A stretch of DNA of 64,000 nucleotides from the NCBI GenBank assembly GCA_018673915.1, contig JABHBK010000024.1, positions 50,879-114,878 on the forward strand. The letters run 5' to 3'. Under the pieces are notes generated by a model, which worked only from the letters and a program-made list of their open reading frames with translations, was not told the DNA's origin and did no database searches. Each line of letters opens with the position of its first letter. Position 1 is the first letter of the stretch. Of the stretch, positions 54,887 through 63,264 are shown piece after piece. A program made the translations under genes and the position numbers. The DNA comes from Nitrospina sp. GTDB lineage: Bacteria; Nitrospinota; Nitrospinia; Nitrospinales; VA-1.

Positions 54887-55666
54887 TTAAACAACCATTA
54901 ATAGTGTATTCAGCCGGTGCGCAAGACGGACACCTGCCTGCGTTAGCCGAAGATCAATAATCTCCCGGCTTCTTTTTATATAAGTTTTAGACAAACTATC
55001 AACATTATAAGCCACTTTTAAAGCCAGTCTTCTGGACTCGTTGGCCCAATCAAAAACCATTGATCGATTCCAGGTTGAAATTTCTTCCTGTGACGCCTTG
55101 CTACTCAAGCGAATCGAATATTTTAATAGGCTTTCTTCATTCCAATCTATCAAGCCACCATCCCATAAATAATGCAAGCTGACTGTTTTTCCCTTATAAG
55201 GAAAATGGAGAGTTCCCCCGCCCCGGTCTTTTTTATTTCCCAGATGGAGGGGTTGATGTACATCTCCAACAAAATGCACCAGATATTTCAGCGCATCCTT
55301 TCTTTTCCGTGAGGAGAGTAAACGGTTTGACAAAATATTCGAGAACTCCAGAATTTTCTCGGTGACACAAGCTTTATCCGGGCAATCCCTTTCTCCATCA
55401 TAGGTCCACTCCCCTTCAGCAATATTGGTGTAATGCCAGGGACCTTCTTCTTTTCTTTTTTTCCGGGTCCTATCTGCCCAGGTTGCCACATCTGCCAAGC
55501 TGTTTATGTTAAACTTTTTGGCAATTAATTCTTTAACCTTCGGGTTCAGGTGGCTATCCGCAATAAAACCAATAACACGGTGTCCCGGAGGACCCCAGGC
55601 AGAAGAATCTGGAGCACTTATAACCATTAATATTAAAACCAGCCAGAATTGAATCCAAACACGCAT
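54887..55666 (-). CDS. secreted S1/P1-type nuclease
   Basis: 259 residues from the ATG at 55666; a TTG at 55696 would add 10. After the signal peptide the mature N-terminus is WGPPGH, where Trp1 and His6 are zinc ligands. The remaining ligands are visible: VATWAD, GPWHYTNI, HFVGDVHQPLHLG and HYLWDGGLI, so the trinuclear zinc site is complete. The enzyme cleaves single-stranded nucleic acid and 3'-nucleotides, possibly scavenging phosphate; a PiT transporter lies nearby. Confidence 0.92.
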   Translation of the reverse strand: MRVWIQFWLVLILMVISAPDSSAWGPPGHRVIGFIADSHLNPKVKELIAKKFNINSLADVATWADRTRKKRKEEGPWHYTNIAEGEWTYDGERDCPDKACVTEKILEFSNILSNRLLSSRKRKDALKYLVHFVGDVHQPLHLGNKKDRGGGTLHFPYKGKTVSLHYLWDGGLIDWNEESLLKYSIRLSSKASQEEISTWNRSMVFDWANESRRLALKVAYNVDSLSKTYIKRSREIIDLRLTQAGVRLAHRLNTLLMVV

Positions 55667-55719
55667 AGCGATATGTTTTCTCACCCGGTTTTTCAACCCA
55701 GCTTTAGACGGATTAAAAA

Positions 55720-56448
55720 TTGAACAAGCTTATTTCAATTTATCATACTGGAAGGTTTTGGATACTCATTACTTTTCTATCTATAATCCTCGGGCTTCTA
55801 GCGTTTTTTGCGGGATTTGTTGACAATACAGGCAACCTCTCGCACCGCATATCCAGCCTCTGGTGCCGACTTCTTTGCAAACTAAATGGAGTTGAGGTCG
55901 AAATAGATGGATTGGAAAATATTCTTTCCGATAAGCCACAAATTTTTGTTTCCAATCACCAGGGATATTTCGACATTTTTGCGTTATCAGGATATCTTCC
56001 CGTACAAATTAGATGGGTCGCCAAATCCAGCTTGTTTAAGATTCCCTTTATGGGTTGGGCAATGAAAGCATCGGGTTACATCCCTGTGGAAAGGGGAGAC
56101 CGTAAAAAGGCTTTTGAAGCTTTTAACAAAACCCTGGAGAAACTAAAGGAAGGATCCTCAATAATCATTTTTCCGGAAGGAACACGCTCTGAAGATGGGG
56201 AAATAGGCCCGTTTAAAAAAGGCAGTAATTTAATAGCCAGCAGGTCCAAATGCCCTATGGTACCGGTTACTATTATAGGAAGTGGTCATATCATTAAAAA
56301 AGGCAGCGCCGTCATTACCCCAGGTTCAGTCCAGATCGTCATCTCACCCCTCGTGGAACCCCGCTCGGATAAAAAAGGAAATGAAGAAGTCCTGGAATCT
56401 ATTCGGGAAACCATCGTAGCTACCCAGCGCGACGCTGGACTCAACTAG
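55720..56448 (+). CDS. plsC: 1-acyl-sn-glycerol-3-phosphate acyltransferase
   Basis: 242 residues, TTG start. One N-terminal membrane helix, the catalytic HxxxxD in SNHQGYFDIFAL, FMGWAMKASGYIPVERGDR, and FPEGTRSEDGE are the four PlsC blocks. It acylates lysophosphatidic acid to phosphatidic acid in phospholipid synthesis. It is divergent from the S1/P1 nuclease gene and convergent with the Cys-less peroxiredoxin homologue. Confidence 0.92.
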   Translation: MNKLISIYHTGRFWILITFLSIILGLLAFFAGFVDNTGNLSHRISSLWCRLLCKLNGVEVEIDGLENILSDKPQIFVSNHQGYFDIFALSGYLPVQIRWVAKSSLFKIPFMGWAMKASGYIPVERGDRKKAFEAFNKTLEKLKEGSSIIIFPEGTRSEDGEIGPFKKGSNLIASRSKCPMVPVTIIGSGHIIKKGSAVITPGSVQIVISPLVEPRSDKKGNEEVLESIRETIVATQRDAGLN

Positions 56449-56526
56449 CAACAAGGCTACAAGGAAATAAGCTTAAACCCGTAAAGCCGAGAGAACTTCT
56501 TACTCGCAAACTAAGGAGAGAGCTCT

Positions 56527-57048
56527 TTATTTCTTCTCTTCTTTGACAAACTCCCAGACCGCTGCGGAATGTCCACGGAGGTCATCGATGTCTCTCCAAA
56601 TGGCACGGATCATTCCAGTTTTATCAATCACAAAAGTGGAGCGTTCGGTGAATTTGACCATATCTCCCAGGTCTTCTTCTTCCTTTATTACCCCATAAAG
56701 ATCCGTTACTTTTTTGTGCTCATCGGCTAAAAAGGTAAACCCGAACTGGAACACCTCAATAAACTGTTGGTGAGAGTTCACTCCATTCCAGCTACACCCC
56801 AATACCTCCACCTCACGGGTTTTAAACTTTCTGTTCCACTCGTTGAACCCAACCATGAGCCGAGTATCTTCAGGACTACTGTCCTGCCTGTAAAAAGCCA
56901 ACACCACCCACTTTTTATCCTGAAAATCCTTCAGGCTGACGGTCACCTTTTCTTCCGCCGATGGACTTGAAGCACCTGATTTATAACCATAAACAGCGGG
57001 CAATTCAAAATTCGGCGCGCGGTCCCCAACCTCTAATTCATCAGGCAT
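56527..57048 (-). CDS. peroxiredoxin-fold protein lacking the peroxidatic Cys
   Basis: 173 residues from the ATG at 57048, with AAGGA upstream (an in-frame extension to 57105 is unlikely). The thioredoxin fold of AhpC/Bcp-type peroxiredoxins is clear: VGDRAPNFELPAV, VVLAFYRQD, VEVLGCSWNGVNSHQQF and STFVIDKTGMIRAIW. The motif normally written D-x-T-P-x-C-T reads DSSPEDT, with Asp61 at the peroxidatic position. The only Cys (C85, in VLGCSW) is on another strand. It is therefore probably not a peroxidase; a binding or chaperone-like role is possible. Confidence 0.85.
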   Translation of the reverse strand: MPDELEVGDRAPNFELPAVYGYKSGASSPSAEEKVTVSLKDFQDKKWVVLAFYRQDSSPEDTRLMVGFNEWNRKFKTREVEVLGCSWNGVNSHQQFIEVFQFGFTFLADEHKKVTDLYGVIKEEEDLGDMVKFTERSTFVIDKTGMIRAIWRDIDDLRGHSAAVWEFVKEEKK

Positions 57049-57152
57049 GGAAGTATCCTTTTTTAGTTGATGTTTAGCAAAAGGCTCCGATGTGCAAAGC
57101 CACAAAAAAAACAGGGCTTGGGGGATGATTCCCGCAAGCCCATCACAGGGCG

Positions 57153-57473
57153 TTACTCGCCAAATGCAGCTTTAATCAAAGGCTCCACTTCACCCTTGGA
57201 TTCCATCTCATCCAGAATGTCCGTATCGCCATAAAACTTTCCATCAATGAAAACTTTAGGCAGTGTGGGCCAATTGGTCATTTTGTTCAAGGCCTCACGT
57301 TTGGTCATATCTTCGAGGCAATTGACAACTTCAAAGGGATAACCATATTTATTGAAAAACTGGATGGTCTCCACCGTGAACCCGCATTGCGGTGCCGCCT
57401 TGGTGCCTTTCCCGTAAATCAGGATTTTGTTCGCCGCAATTTCTTCTTTAATTTGATCTTCAATACCAGCCAT
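57153..57473 (-). CDS. Grx4-family monothiol glutaredoxin
   Basis: 106 residues. KGTKAAPQCGFTVETI carries the active Cys; the usual CGFS reads CGFT. NWPTLPKVFIDGKFYGDTDIL matches the glutathione-binding WP and GG-D region, with GD-T in place of the common GG-C/SD. Grx4-type proteins bridge [2Fe-2S] clusters, usually with BolA. A bolA gene is immediately upstream on the same strand, which supports a Fe-S role. Confidence 0.92.
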   Translation of the reverse strand: MAGIEDQIKEEIAANKILIYGKGTKAAPQCGFTVETIQFFNKYGYPFEVVNCLEDMTKREALNKMTNWPTLPKVFIDGKFYGDTDILDEMESKGEVEPLIKAAFGE

Positions 57474-57533
57474 GTTGCACTCCTTTAAAATATCAATATT
57501 TGCAAAAATTTATAAAAAGGGGAATGGGAACAG

Positions 57534-57764
57534 TTAAGGGGTAGCGGTTTTAATTTCCGCCGCATGAATTCGCCCATCTTTCATAGCGGGGTCCAGAGCA
57601 TCCATGACCATGCGATGCCGGTCCATAATTCCCACTCCTTCAAAAGCATTTGAGATGACGTGAATGATGAAATGATCTTTCATCCCTGTTTTATCCAACG
57701 CATTCACTTCCGCGTCGGGAACTGCAGTTTGAACCAAACCAATTAAATCCGGAATACTGATCAT
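57534..57764 (-). CDS. BolA-family protein
   Basis: 76 residues from the ATG at 57764 (the open frame extends to 57896, but the added residues are not BolA-like). AEVNALDKTGMKDHFIIHVIS, then GIMDRHRMVMDAL and DGRIHAAEIKT, match the BolA class II KH-like fold, with the invariant His in RIHA. It likely forms a [2Fe-2S] complex with the adjacent glutaredoxin for Fe-S delivery or iron sensing. Confidence 0.88.
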   Translation of the reverse strand: MISIPDLIGLVQTAVPDAEVNALDKTGMKDHFIIHVISNAFEGVGIMDRHRMVMDALDPAMKDGRIHAAEIKTATP

Positions 57765-57959
57765 GCTTATTTCTTTCTCCATATAAGGGTGGAAATAACC
57801 TATGTACAATTTGATTCCATTTTTGCCAAAAAGATTTATGCTTTTCAAGCTTTTTTCTATGCTTTCGCCATTAAGGCTCTGCGGTAGAAATAGCATACAG
57901 CATTGATTTTAAATATAATATTCATTTCTCCCTATCTAAATACTGTGCTGACAGCAGAT

Positions 57960-57989
57960 TTGACGAAAAACACAAAAATCCAGTATAAT
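57960..57989 (+). promoter_or_regulatory. predicted sigma70 promoter of the IscA/ErpA-type gene
   Basis: TTGACG (57960-57965) and TATAAT (57984-57989) with an 18-base spacer; transcription would start near 57996, about 70 bases before the ATG. Confidence 0.6.
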
Positions 57990-58068
57990 TTAAGAATCTT
58001 TAAAGGATCAAACACTATCTAATAGAAGTAAAAAGAATCATTTAAGAAATATTCCCGAAGGAGCGTTC

Positions 58069-58410
58069 ATGGCAGTTGACATTGATTTTGTTAAAATTAC
58101 CCCTAAAGCCAGCGAAGAAGTAATAAAACTTGTTACGGCGGAAAACAATCCTGATATCGGGCTTCGCCTAGGAGTTAAAGGTGGAGGATGTTCGGGTTTG
58201 TCTTACGACCTTCAATTCACCCCCCAGGAAAATGGCGACACCATTATCTCGCACGAAGGGTTTAACGTATTCATGGATGCCAAAAGCATGATTTATCTAA
58301 AAGGCATGCAATTGGATTTTCAGGATGGTTTGCAGGGAAAAGGATTTGTTTTTGTCAATCCGAACGCAACTTCAACTTGTGGATGTGGGGAATCTTTCTC
58401 CATCACCTGA
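58069..58410 (+). CDS. IscA/ErpA-family iron-sulfur cluster carrier
   Basis: 113 residues. The three cluster-binding Cys are in GGGCSGLSYDL and the C-terminal TSTCGCGESFSI, the A-type carrier pattern CxnCGC. It carries [2Fe-2S] or [4Fe-4S] clusters to apoproteins. AAGGAG is well placed before the ATG. It is divergent from bolA/grx and upstream of the YgfZ fusion, with a terminator between. Confidence 0.93.
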   Translation: MAVDIDFVKITPKASEEVIKLVTAENNPDIGLRLGVKGGGCSGLSYDLQFTPQENGDTIISHEGFNVFMDAKSMIYLKGMQLDFQDGLQGKGFVFVNPNATSTCGCGESFSIT

Positions 58411-58475
58411 CAATTTATTTCACCTGAAAAATTATTGTAGGACCCCGCCATTCTGTTTCAGGATGGTTTCCACCT

Positions 58476-58505
58476 CGCATCCATTTTAACGGATGCGTTT
58501 TTTTT
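58476..58505 (+). terminator. rho-independent terminator between the A-type carrier and YgfZ-TPR genes
   Basis: CGCATCC-ATTTTAAC-GGATGCG followed by T8. The T-run ends 14 bases before the ATG of the next gene, so it may act as an attenuator. Confidence 0.8.
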
Positions 58506-58519
58506 GCTCTTTTTAGCCT

Positions 58520-60208
58520 ATGGAACACACATCCCAAAGTGACGTCGATCAAGTCCGCAACGATTGTGGTTATTTTCTGCTTGAAGACTGGTGTATTATC
58601 TCGGCTAAAGGGAAAGAGACCTTCTCTTTCCTGCAAACCCAGACCACCAATGATGTATTACAAATCCAAATTGGGCAGGGGCAAAACAATGCCATCACCG
58701 ATCGCCAGGCCCGGCTGATTGCCAACTTTTCCGTTCATAGGACGGAAGAACATGCCGCCTTGATCCTGATAGAAACATCCCAAAAAGATCTATTATTAAA
58801 TCATCTGGAAACCTATCATTTCCGCGAGGAGGTTGAGTTCACAGCTTTGAACTGTAAATTGCTGGCATTCCAAGGCCCTAAAAGTCCTCTGGTCCTTGAA
58901 AAGATATTTGAAGATCAAACCTTGCCCGAAAAACCTAATGACACCACCCAACTAACCCTTGCCGGGCAACAGATAAACCTCATTGTTAAAAGCCTGACCG
59001 GGGAAGAAGGACATATTCTCTGTTTTCAAAATAATGATGACAATTTGATTCAGCAAGTTCTCACCACACCGCCAATAAAAGTAAGTGAAACCGCGCGTGA
59101 AGTTCTGCGGATTGAAGCAGGCATTCCCATTTTTGGCAAAGATATGGATCCCAAAAATATCCTACCTGAAACAGGATTGGAGCATAGTTCCGTCAGCTAC
59201 AACAAGGGCTGCTATATCGGACAGGAAGTGATCGCCCGAATCAAGACCTATGGCGCTCCCAACTTTGCTTTGATGGGCTTGACCATTGAGGGATCAGAAC
59301 TTCCGCCTTATAACGGAACCTTGCGGCTTAAGGACAAGAAGATCGGCACGATTAAAAGCTCGGTGCGTTCTACCACTCTAAATAAAATCATTGCGCTTGC
59401 GTATATACATAAAGAGCATAGAAGTCCGGATATAAATCTTGAAGTGACTATTGATAACATTCCTTTCAAAGTCAAAACCTGTTTATTGCCTTTTTATCAG
59501 GCCCAGACCCGAAGGGACCATTCAAAAAAGATCCTGAACGAGGCTCTGCAAATATACAAGGATCAGGATGACCTTGATCGTCCCATTGCCCTTCTACGGG
59601 AAGCCATCGAACTCGATGCAAAAAATGCCGATGCCTATGAGGCTTTGGGTGTTTTTCTCTCCAAACAAGACAAGCTGGATGAAGCCATCGCTTTAATGAA
59701 GAGGTTGGCGGAAATTAACCCTCAGGAAATCATGGCTCATACCAACCTATCAGTTTACTACATGAAGCAGGGTCGCATCGAAGATGCGGAGTTTGAAAAA
59801 GGCGAAGCCACCGGCTTACAGTTTGAACAAGCGATTGAAAAGAATATGGCAAAAAAGTTAAAGAAGAAAGAAGTCGAACAAAAACAGAAAGAAATGGAAG
59901 AGCGCGTTGGAATGTTTTTAAAGGTTCTGGAGATCGACCCGAAGGATCAGGTCGCAAACTTTGGCCTCGGCTCCATATACTTGGAAACCGGTCGTTATGA
60001 GGAAGGACTCGAACCACTAAAAACGGTCATTGAAGAATATCAGGATTATTCTGCTGCCTACCTGCTTTTGGGAAAAACCTGGGAAAAACTTTCCAACAAA
60101 GAAGAAGCCATTGAAACGTATAAAAAAGGGATAGCGGCGGCCTCAAAAAAAGGCGATCTCATGCCTCTCAAGGATATGCAAAACAGGATGAATCAGCTTT
60201 TACCCTGA
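58520..60208 (+). CDS. YgfZ (folate-binding Fe-S repair) - TPR fusion
   Basis: 562 residues. Residues 1-330 are a GcvT-like YgfZ domain: FLQTQTTNDV, EVLRIEAGIPIFGKDM and the signature KGCYIGQE (229-236, Cys231). Residues about 335-562 contain roughly four to five TPR units (SKKILNEALQIYKDQ, AYEALGVFLSKQDKLDEAI, AHTNLSVYYMKQGRIEDAE, FGLGSIYLETGRYEEGL, AAYLLLGKTWEKLSNKEEA) with a charged linker near 440-462. YgfZ uses tetrahydrofolate to maintain certain Fe-S enzymes. The start lacks a clear ribosome site. Its end overlaps the convergent unknown gene by 16 bases. Confidence 0.9.
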   Translation: MEHTSQSDVDQVRNDCGYFLLEDWCIISAKGKETFSFLQTQTTNDVLQIQIGQGQNNAITDRQARLIANFSVHRTEEHAALILIETSQKDLLLNHLETYHFREEVEFTALNCKLLAFQGPKSPLVLEKIFEDQTLPEKPNDTTQLTLAGQQINLIVKSLTGEEGHILCFQNNDDNLIQQVLTTPPIKVSETAREVLRIEAGIPIFGKDMDPKNILPETGLEHSSVSYNKGCYIGQEVIARIKTYGAPNFALMGLTIEGSELPPYNGTLRLKDKKIGTIKSSVRSTTLNKIIALAYIHKEHRSPDINLEVTIDNIPFKVKTCLLPFYQAQTRRDHSKKILNEALQIYKDQDDLDRPIALLREAIELDAKNADAYEALGVFLSKQDKLDEAIALMKRLAEINPQEIMAHTNLSVYYMKQGRIEDAEFEKGEATGLQFEQAIEKNMAKKLKKKEVEQKQKEMEERVGMFLKVLEIDPKDQVANFGLGSIYLETGRYEEGLEPLKTVIEEYQDYSAAYLLLGKTWEKLSNKEEAIETYKKGIAAASKKGDLMPLKDMQNRMNQLLP

Positions 60209-61887
60209 CCTTTCAAAAATTCCCAAAGATCAAACCCTGGCTGCAAAACCCCGCCATCTACTAGTTTCTGATTTATGGTTACCCCGTGATCCATTAAAAA
60301 CCAGAAACGTAAAAGAATTTTTTCTTCCGGGGTGGTGTACGTATCCTCCCATTCAGTGACAGACTCGCTAGATGCTATTTTTTTGTATAGAGCAGTAGGT
60401 ATTTGTAACCGCTTCTTTTTCACAAAAGCCTCATAACCCTTTATCAGGGTTGGATGAAACTCCTTTCTACTTATCTTGATCAGTTCGGAAACGCTGGGAA
60501 CAGCTTCTTCATGATAATGAAAATATTTTAGCTTGTAGTATTGATGAATGGTCTCAAGGCGAAAATAGCAATGCAGGTCTGAAACCTTGTCACCATAAAC
60601 CCTTTCAAGATATTCCCGGATCAGTTTTTTTCCTTCCTGAAGCAAGATTTTATTTAATCTACCTCTTTCAAACAAATGGATTCTTACCGTGCTCAAATGT
60701 TTGGCACATTGATTTTCGATTTCAATTTTTAATTTTTCTGAGTCAGGGGGAATGCGGTACCAGGCGATTTCACCCCTAGCCACCTTTAGGGAAAGCGCAA
60801 AAGCTTCACTGATTTGATGATTGTTAAAACGCTTCGCCTGCTTGGCAATTACGTAGGCATTTTTCTTTGAAAATCCCAGGTCCAGAAGGCTGTCCTGAAA
60901 TATTTTTCGGTTTCCTCTCAGGAAACCCCCGCGTTCCCGAATATGGTCTTTAGCCTTCTCAACACCTCTTAAGGCAAGGCTAACATCCCGTGGCATCAAC
61001 ACCAGATCCATAGTGCGTGCAAAGCTATGAATTTCTTCCAGAGTTTTATAATTGAGTTTATCTATAAAAAGAAATTTCTGGATATTCGTTTCACTGAAAC
61101 CGCATTCCTCAAAAATTTTTATTTTCTTATACTTTACTTCTTCCCAGTATTTTCGAGTTCCTTCCTTCTTCTTGAACTGAGATTCGATTTCTGCTCTAGC
61201 CTTAAAGAAATAACTTCTCAACAAATACCACTGGCTTTTCAATGTGGATTCGATAATCCACGCATATTTAGGCGTTAAAATAGTTAGTTTGGGATCTTCT
61301 AAAAGCCCAATCTCACCCGTAGATAAAACATAATCCAAAAGTTCAAGATGGCGTTCTAAAAGAAATGGGTTTATCTGCTCAACAAGTTTTCTAAAGATCG
61401 TCTTATAACGGTAGGTGTCAAAGGGCTTATCCAACCTATCAACATCACCCTTCATATTTCCTAACCGTTTTTTGATCAGGCGGGCCCCACCTTTTTCAAA
61501 CCTTGAGAAAATTTTGTCACGAGCAGAAATATCCCTGATTTTGATTTGCTTGAGGCGACTGACAATAGAGGGAATTGCGGAAAAAAGTTCCTGATCGATT
61601 TCAGAATAGGACTGGGCAGGAGAAAAATATATGTCTGAGATAAGCTCATCCACGTAATCCAGAGAGATAATAACCTTTTTAACTAGATCCTTATAAAGGT
61701 CAAAATCGAGGGTTTTATCCCCTTTTTTGCAATCTCGGATATCGCTTAGATATTTCTTAGCCTGTTTAGTTTCTTCAGGTAATGTATAGGGATCGTTAAT
61801 AACACTTAAAAATAAGTTTTCAGCTTCTTGTAGCTCACGCATTGCAAGAAGCTCCAATCCCTGAGTCATGGAGTCATATATAAACAT
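60193..61887 (-). CDS. large helical protein of unknown family
   Basis: 564 residues from the ATG at 61887 (a start at 61908 adds 7). It has no signal peptide or membrane segment, is Lys-rich and appears almost entirely alpha-helical. The first 60 residues (TQGLELLAMRELQEAENLF, then TKQAKKYLSDI) resemble a TPR-like hairpin; no catalytic motif is seen. It is convergent with the YgfZ-TPR gene and lies between Fe-S genes and the nxr locus. I do not recognise the family. Confidence 0.78.
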   Translation of the reverse strand: MFIYDSMTQGLELLAMRELQEAENLFLSVINDPYTLPEETKQAKKYLSDIRDCKKGDKTLDFDLYKDLVKKVIISLDYVDELISDIYFSPAQSYSEIDQELFSAIPSIVSRLKQIKIRDISARDKIFSRFEKGGARLIKKRLGNMKGDVDRLDKPFDTYRYKTIFRKLVEQINPFLLERHLELLDYVLSTGEIGLLEDPKLTILTPKYAWIIESTLKSQWYLLRSYFFKARAEIESQFKKKEGTRKYWEEVKYKKIKIFEECGFSETNIQKFLFIDKLNYKTLEEIHSFARTMDLVLMPRDVSLALRGVEKAKDHIRERGGFLRGNRKIFQDSLLDLGFSKKNAYVIAKQAKRFNNHQISEAFALSLKVARGEIAWYRIPPDSEKLKIEIENQCAKHLSTVRIHLFERGRLNKILLQEGKKLIREYLERVYGDKVSDLHCYFRLETIHQYYKLKYFHYHEEAVPSVSELIKISRKEFHPTLIKGYEAFVKKKRLQIPTALYKKIASSESVTEWEDTYTTPEEKILLRFWFLMDHGVTINQKLVDGGVLQPGFDLWEFLKGQGKS

Positions 61888-62332
61888 TCGCCCCTGTCCT
61901 CCCAGCACAGGATATCTAGATTCACCACACCACCGGCTGCGTTGACCAGAATAAACTTACAGGTCTCTGACCAAGGTGCACATTACTAACAGTTTAGATG
62001 CTGATTCATTCAAGCAGGATTTTTAAAAAAACCTCTATTTATTCAAGGCCTAATGACAGGGGAGGCAGATAGGAGGGCTCGTCAAACAGTCAAAGCCCTC
62101 TCTTTGCGAACGTAATATTTACTTCGGTCTGAGGTAGAGAGTTAACTCGAAGGCTATGGAAGGAAATGCTCTGTCTCCCATGTGGAGCATGAAGGCAAAT
62201 TGGTAAATATCAAAGCCCGCACCAAGAGGCAAAAAAAAAACCGGAGAATGAGTATGGGCTACTCACCTCCGGGTTTAAAGGGTGTTGGAAACACCCTTAT
62301 TTCATATCAAATTAATTCAAAAACAACTCTTC
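61888..62332. other. 445-base intergenic region between the unknown gene and the nxr chaperone
   Basis: No gene. It holds the leftward terminator of the nxr genes (62231-62275) and a weaker GAGGGCT/AGCCCTC inverted repeat (62073-62100). The promoter of the unknown gene should be at its left side but no convincing boxes were seen. Confidence 0.4.
62231..62275 (-). terminator. rho-independent terminator of the nxr genes
   Basis: On the minus strand AACCCGGAG...CTCCGGTT pairs, with inner TGAGTA/TACTCA pairing, and is followed by ten T. It is about 60 bases after the chaperone stop codon. Confidence 0.85.
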
Positions 62333-63160
62333 TTATCGCGGTTCACACTCAGACGGTGCATTTGCAACCAAGTCATTTTCCATACTATAAGACAAGGATC
62401 GATATTCCGGTTCTTCAACCTTAACCGGATTAATATCCAACAGAAGATTCTCATTTCTAAGAAAAATCGCCAGAATATCAACAATCTCCTTATACAGTCC
62501 CCGTTCCGCTTTCCGGGCTGTAAAGATACAAAATAGAGGACCCCATCTACCAATGTGGTTTCGAAGAAATTTCTTCATGCTACTACCCAAGACATTGATA
62601 TTTCTCTCTTCGTGTCCATTTTCAATCCCGAAAGCGGTTCTAAAACACATGAAAAACATGAACGCCAGTTCAATGGAAATATGGTCTACCCTTTCCCTTG
62701 TTCTGTTTCGAGGTTGTTCAAATCCGAAGGTATCGTAAAAGCCACCCAATTGAATGAGAACATCTGTCTGGGACTGAATACCACCCTCAGTGCCATACTG
62801 CATCTCATAGGGGGGACATTCCATGGAAACCGCATGTCCAAAAACTCTAATATATTCTTGTTGCGCCTGTTTGACGGTCATTTTTGGCAAATACTTATTG
62901 ATCGTTTCAATGATCGACTTAACATGATTCCAGTCTTCTTCATCAACCAGTGCAATATCCAAAGGTTCAAGCAAAGACTTGGGCCGGAAAAATTTCCGGT
63001 TCCAGGGATAACTGAAAGCACTGGAAAGGATGTCGTAAACACGCCCTCTGGCTAATTGCAGAGATATTCTTTCTTCTTTAAGCTCTTCAAGGGAACCCGT
63101 TTGCCCCAGTACCGCCAACATCGGATCACCACTTACTTTTGATTTTGTTACATCGCCCAT
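62333..63160 (-). CDS. TorD/NarJ-like chaperone of nitrite oxidoreductase
   Basis: 275 residues. An all-helical TorD/DmsD/NarJ-type chaperone: ARGRVYDILSSAFSYPWN at the start of the domain, QQEYIRVFGHAV, CPPYEMQYGTEG and ISIELAFMFFMCF are the family blocks. It probably binds the NXR catalytic subunit during molybdenum-cofactor insertion before export. An N-terminal extension of about 30 residues is present. It is 104 bases downstream of nxrB. Confidence 0.87.
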   Translation of the reverse strand: MGDVTKSKVSGDPMLAVLGQTGSLEELKEERISLQLARGRVYDILSSAFSYPWNRKFFRPKSLLEPLDIALVDEEDWNHVKSIIETINKYLPKMTVKQAQQEYIRVFGHAVSMECPPYEMQYGTEGGIQSQTDVLIQLGGFYDTFGFEQPRNRTRERVDHISIELAFMFFMCFRTAFGIENGHEERNINVLGSSMKKFLRNHIGRWGPLFCIFTARKAERGLYKEIVDILAIFLRNENLLLDINPVKVEEPEYRSLSYSMENDLVANAPSECEPR

Positions 63161-63194
63161 AATGTTCTCCTTGTTGCGTATTAATCGTATTCCG

Positions 63195-63214
63195 GGCGGG
63201 GCGTTAGCCCCGCC
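63195..63214 (-). promoter_or_regulatory. GC-rich hairpin between nxrB and the chaperone gene
   Basis: GGCGGGGC (63195-63202), GTTA loop, GCCCCGCC (63207-63214): perfect 8-bp stem. No T-run follows, so it may protect the 3' end of nxrB mRNA or set relative expression rather than terminate. Confidence 0.55.
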
Positions 63215-63264
63215 ACGAAACCGAATTGATTCACGCCGCTTTCTTGAGAGCGTCGTTTCGCTCT

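Noticed and set aside
57765..57896. 44-residue extension of BolA
   Set aside because: The extra residues do not resemble the family, and the protein from 57764 already has the normal BolA length.
62555..63055. 166-residue plus-strand frame opposite the NXR chaperone
   Set aside because: The minus-strand frame matches the TorD/NarJ family throughout; the plus frame has no known motif or ribosome site.
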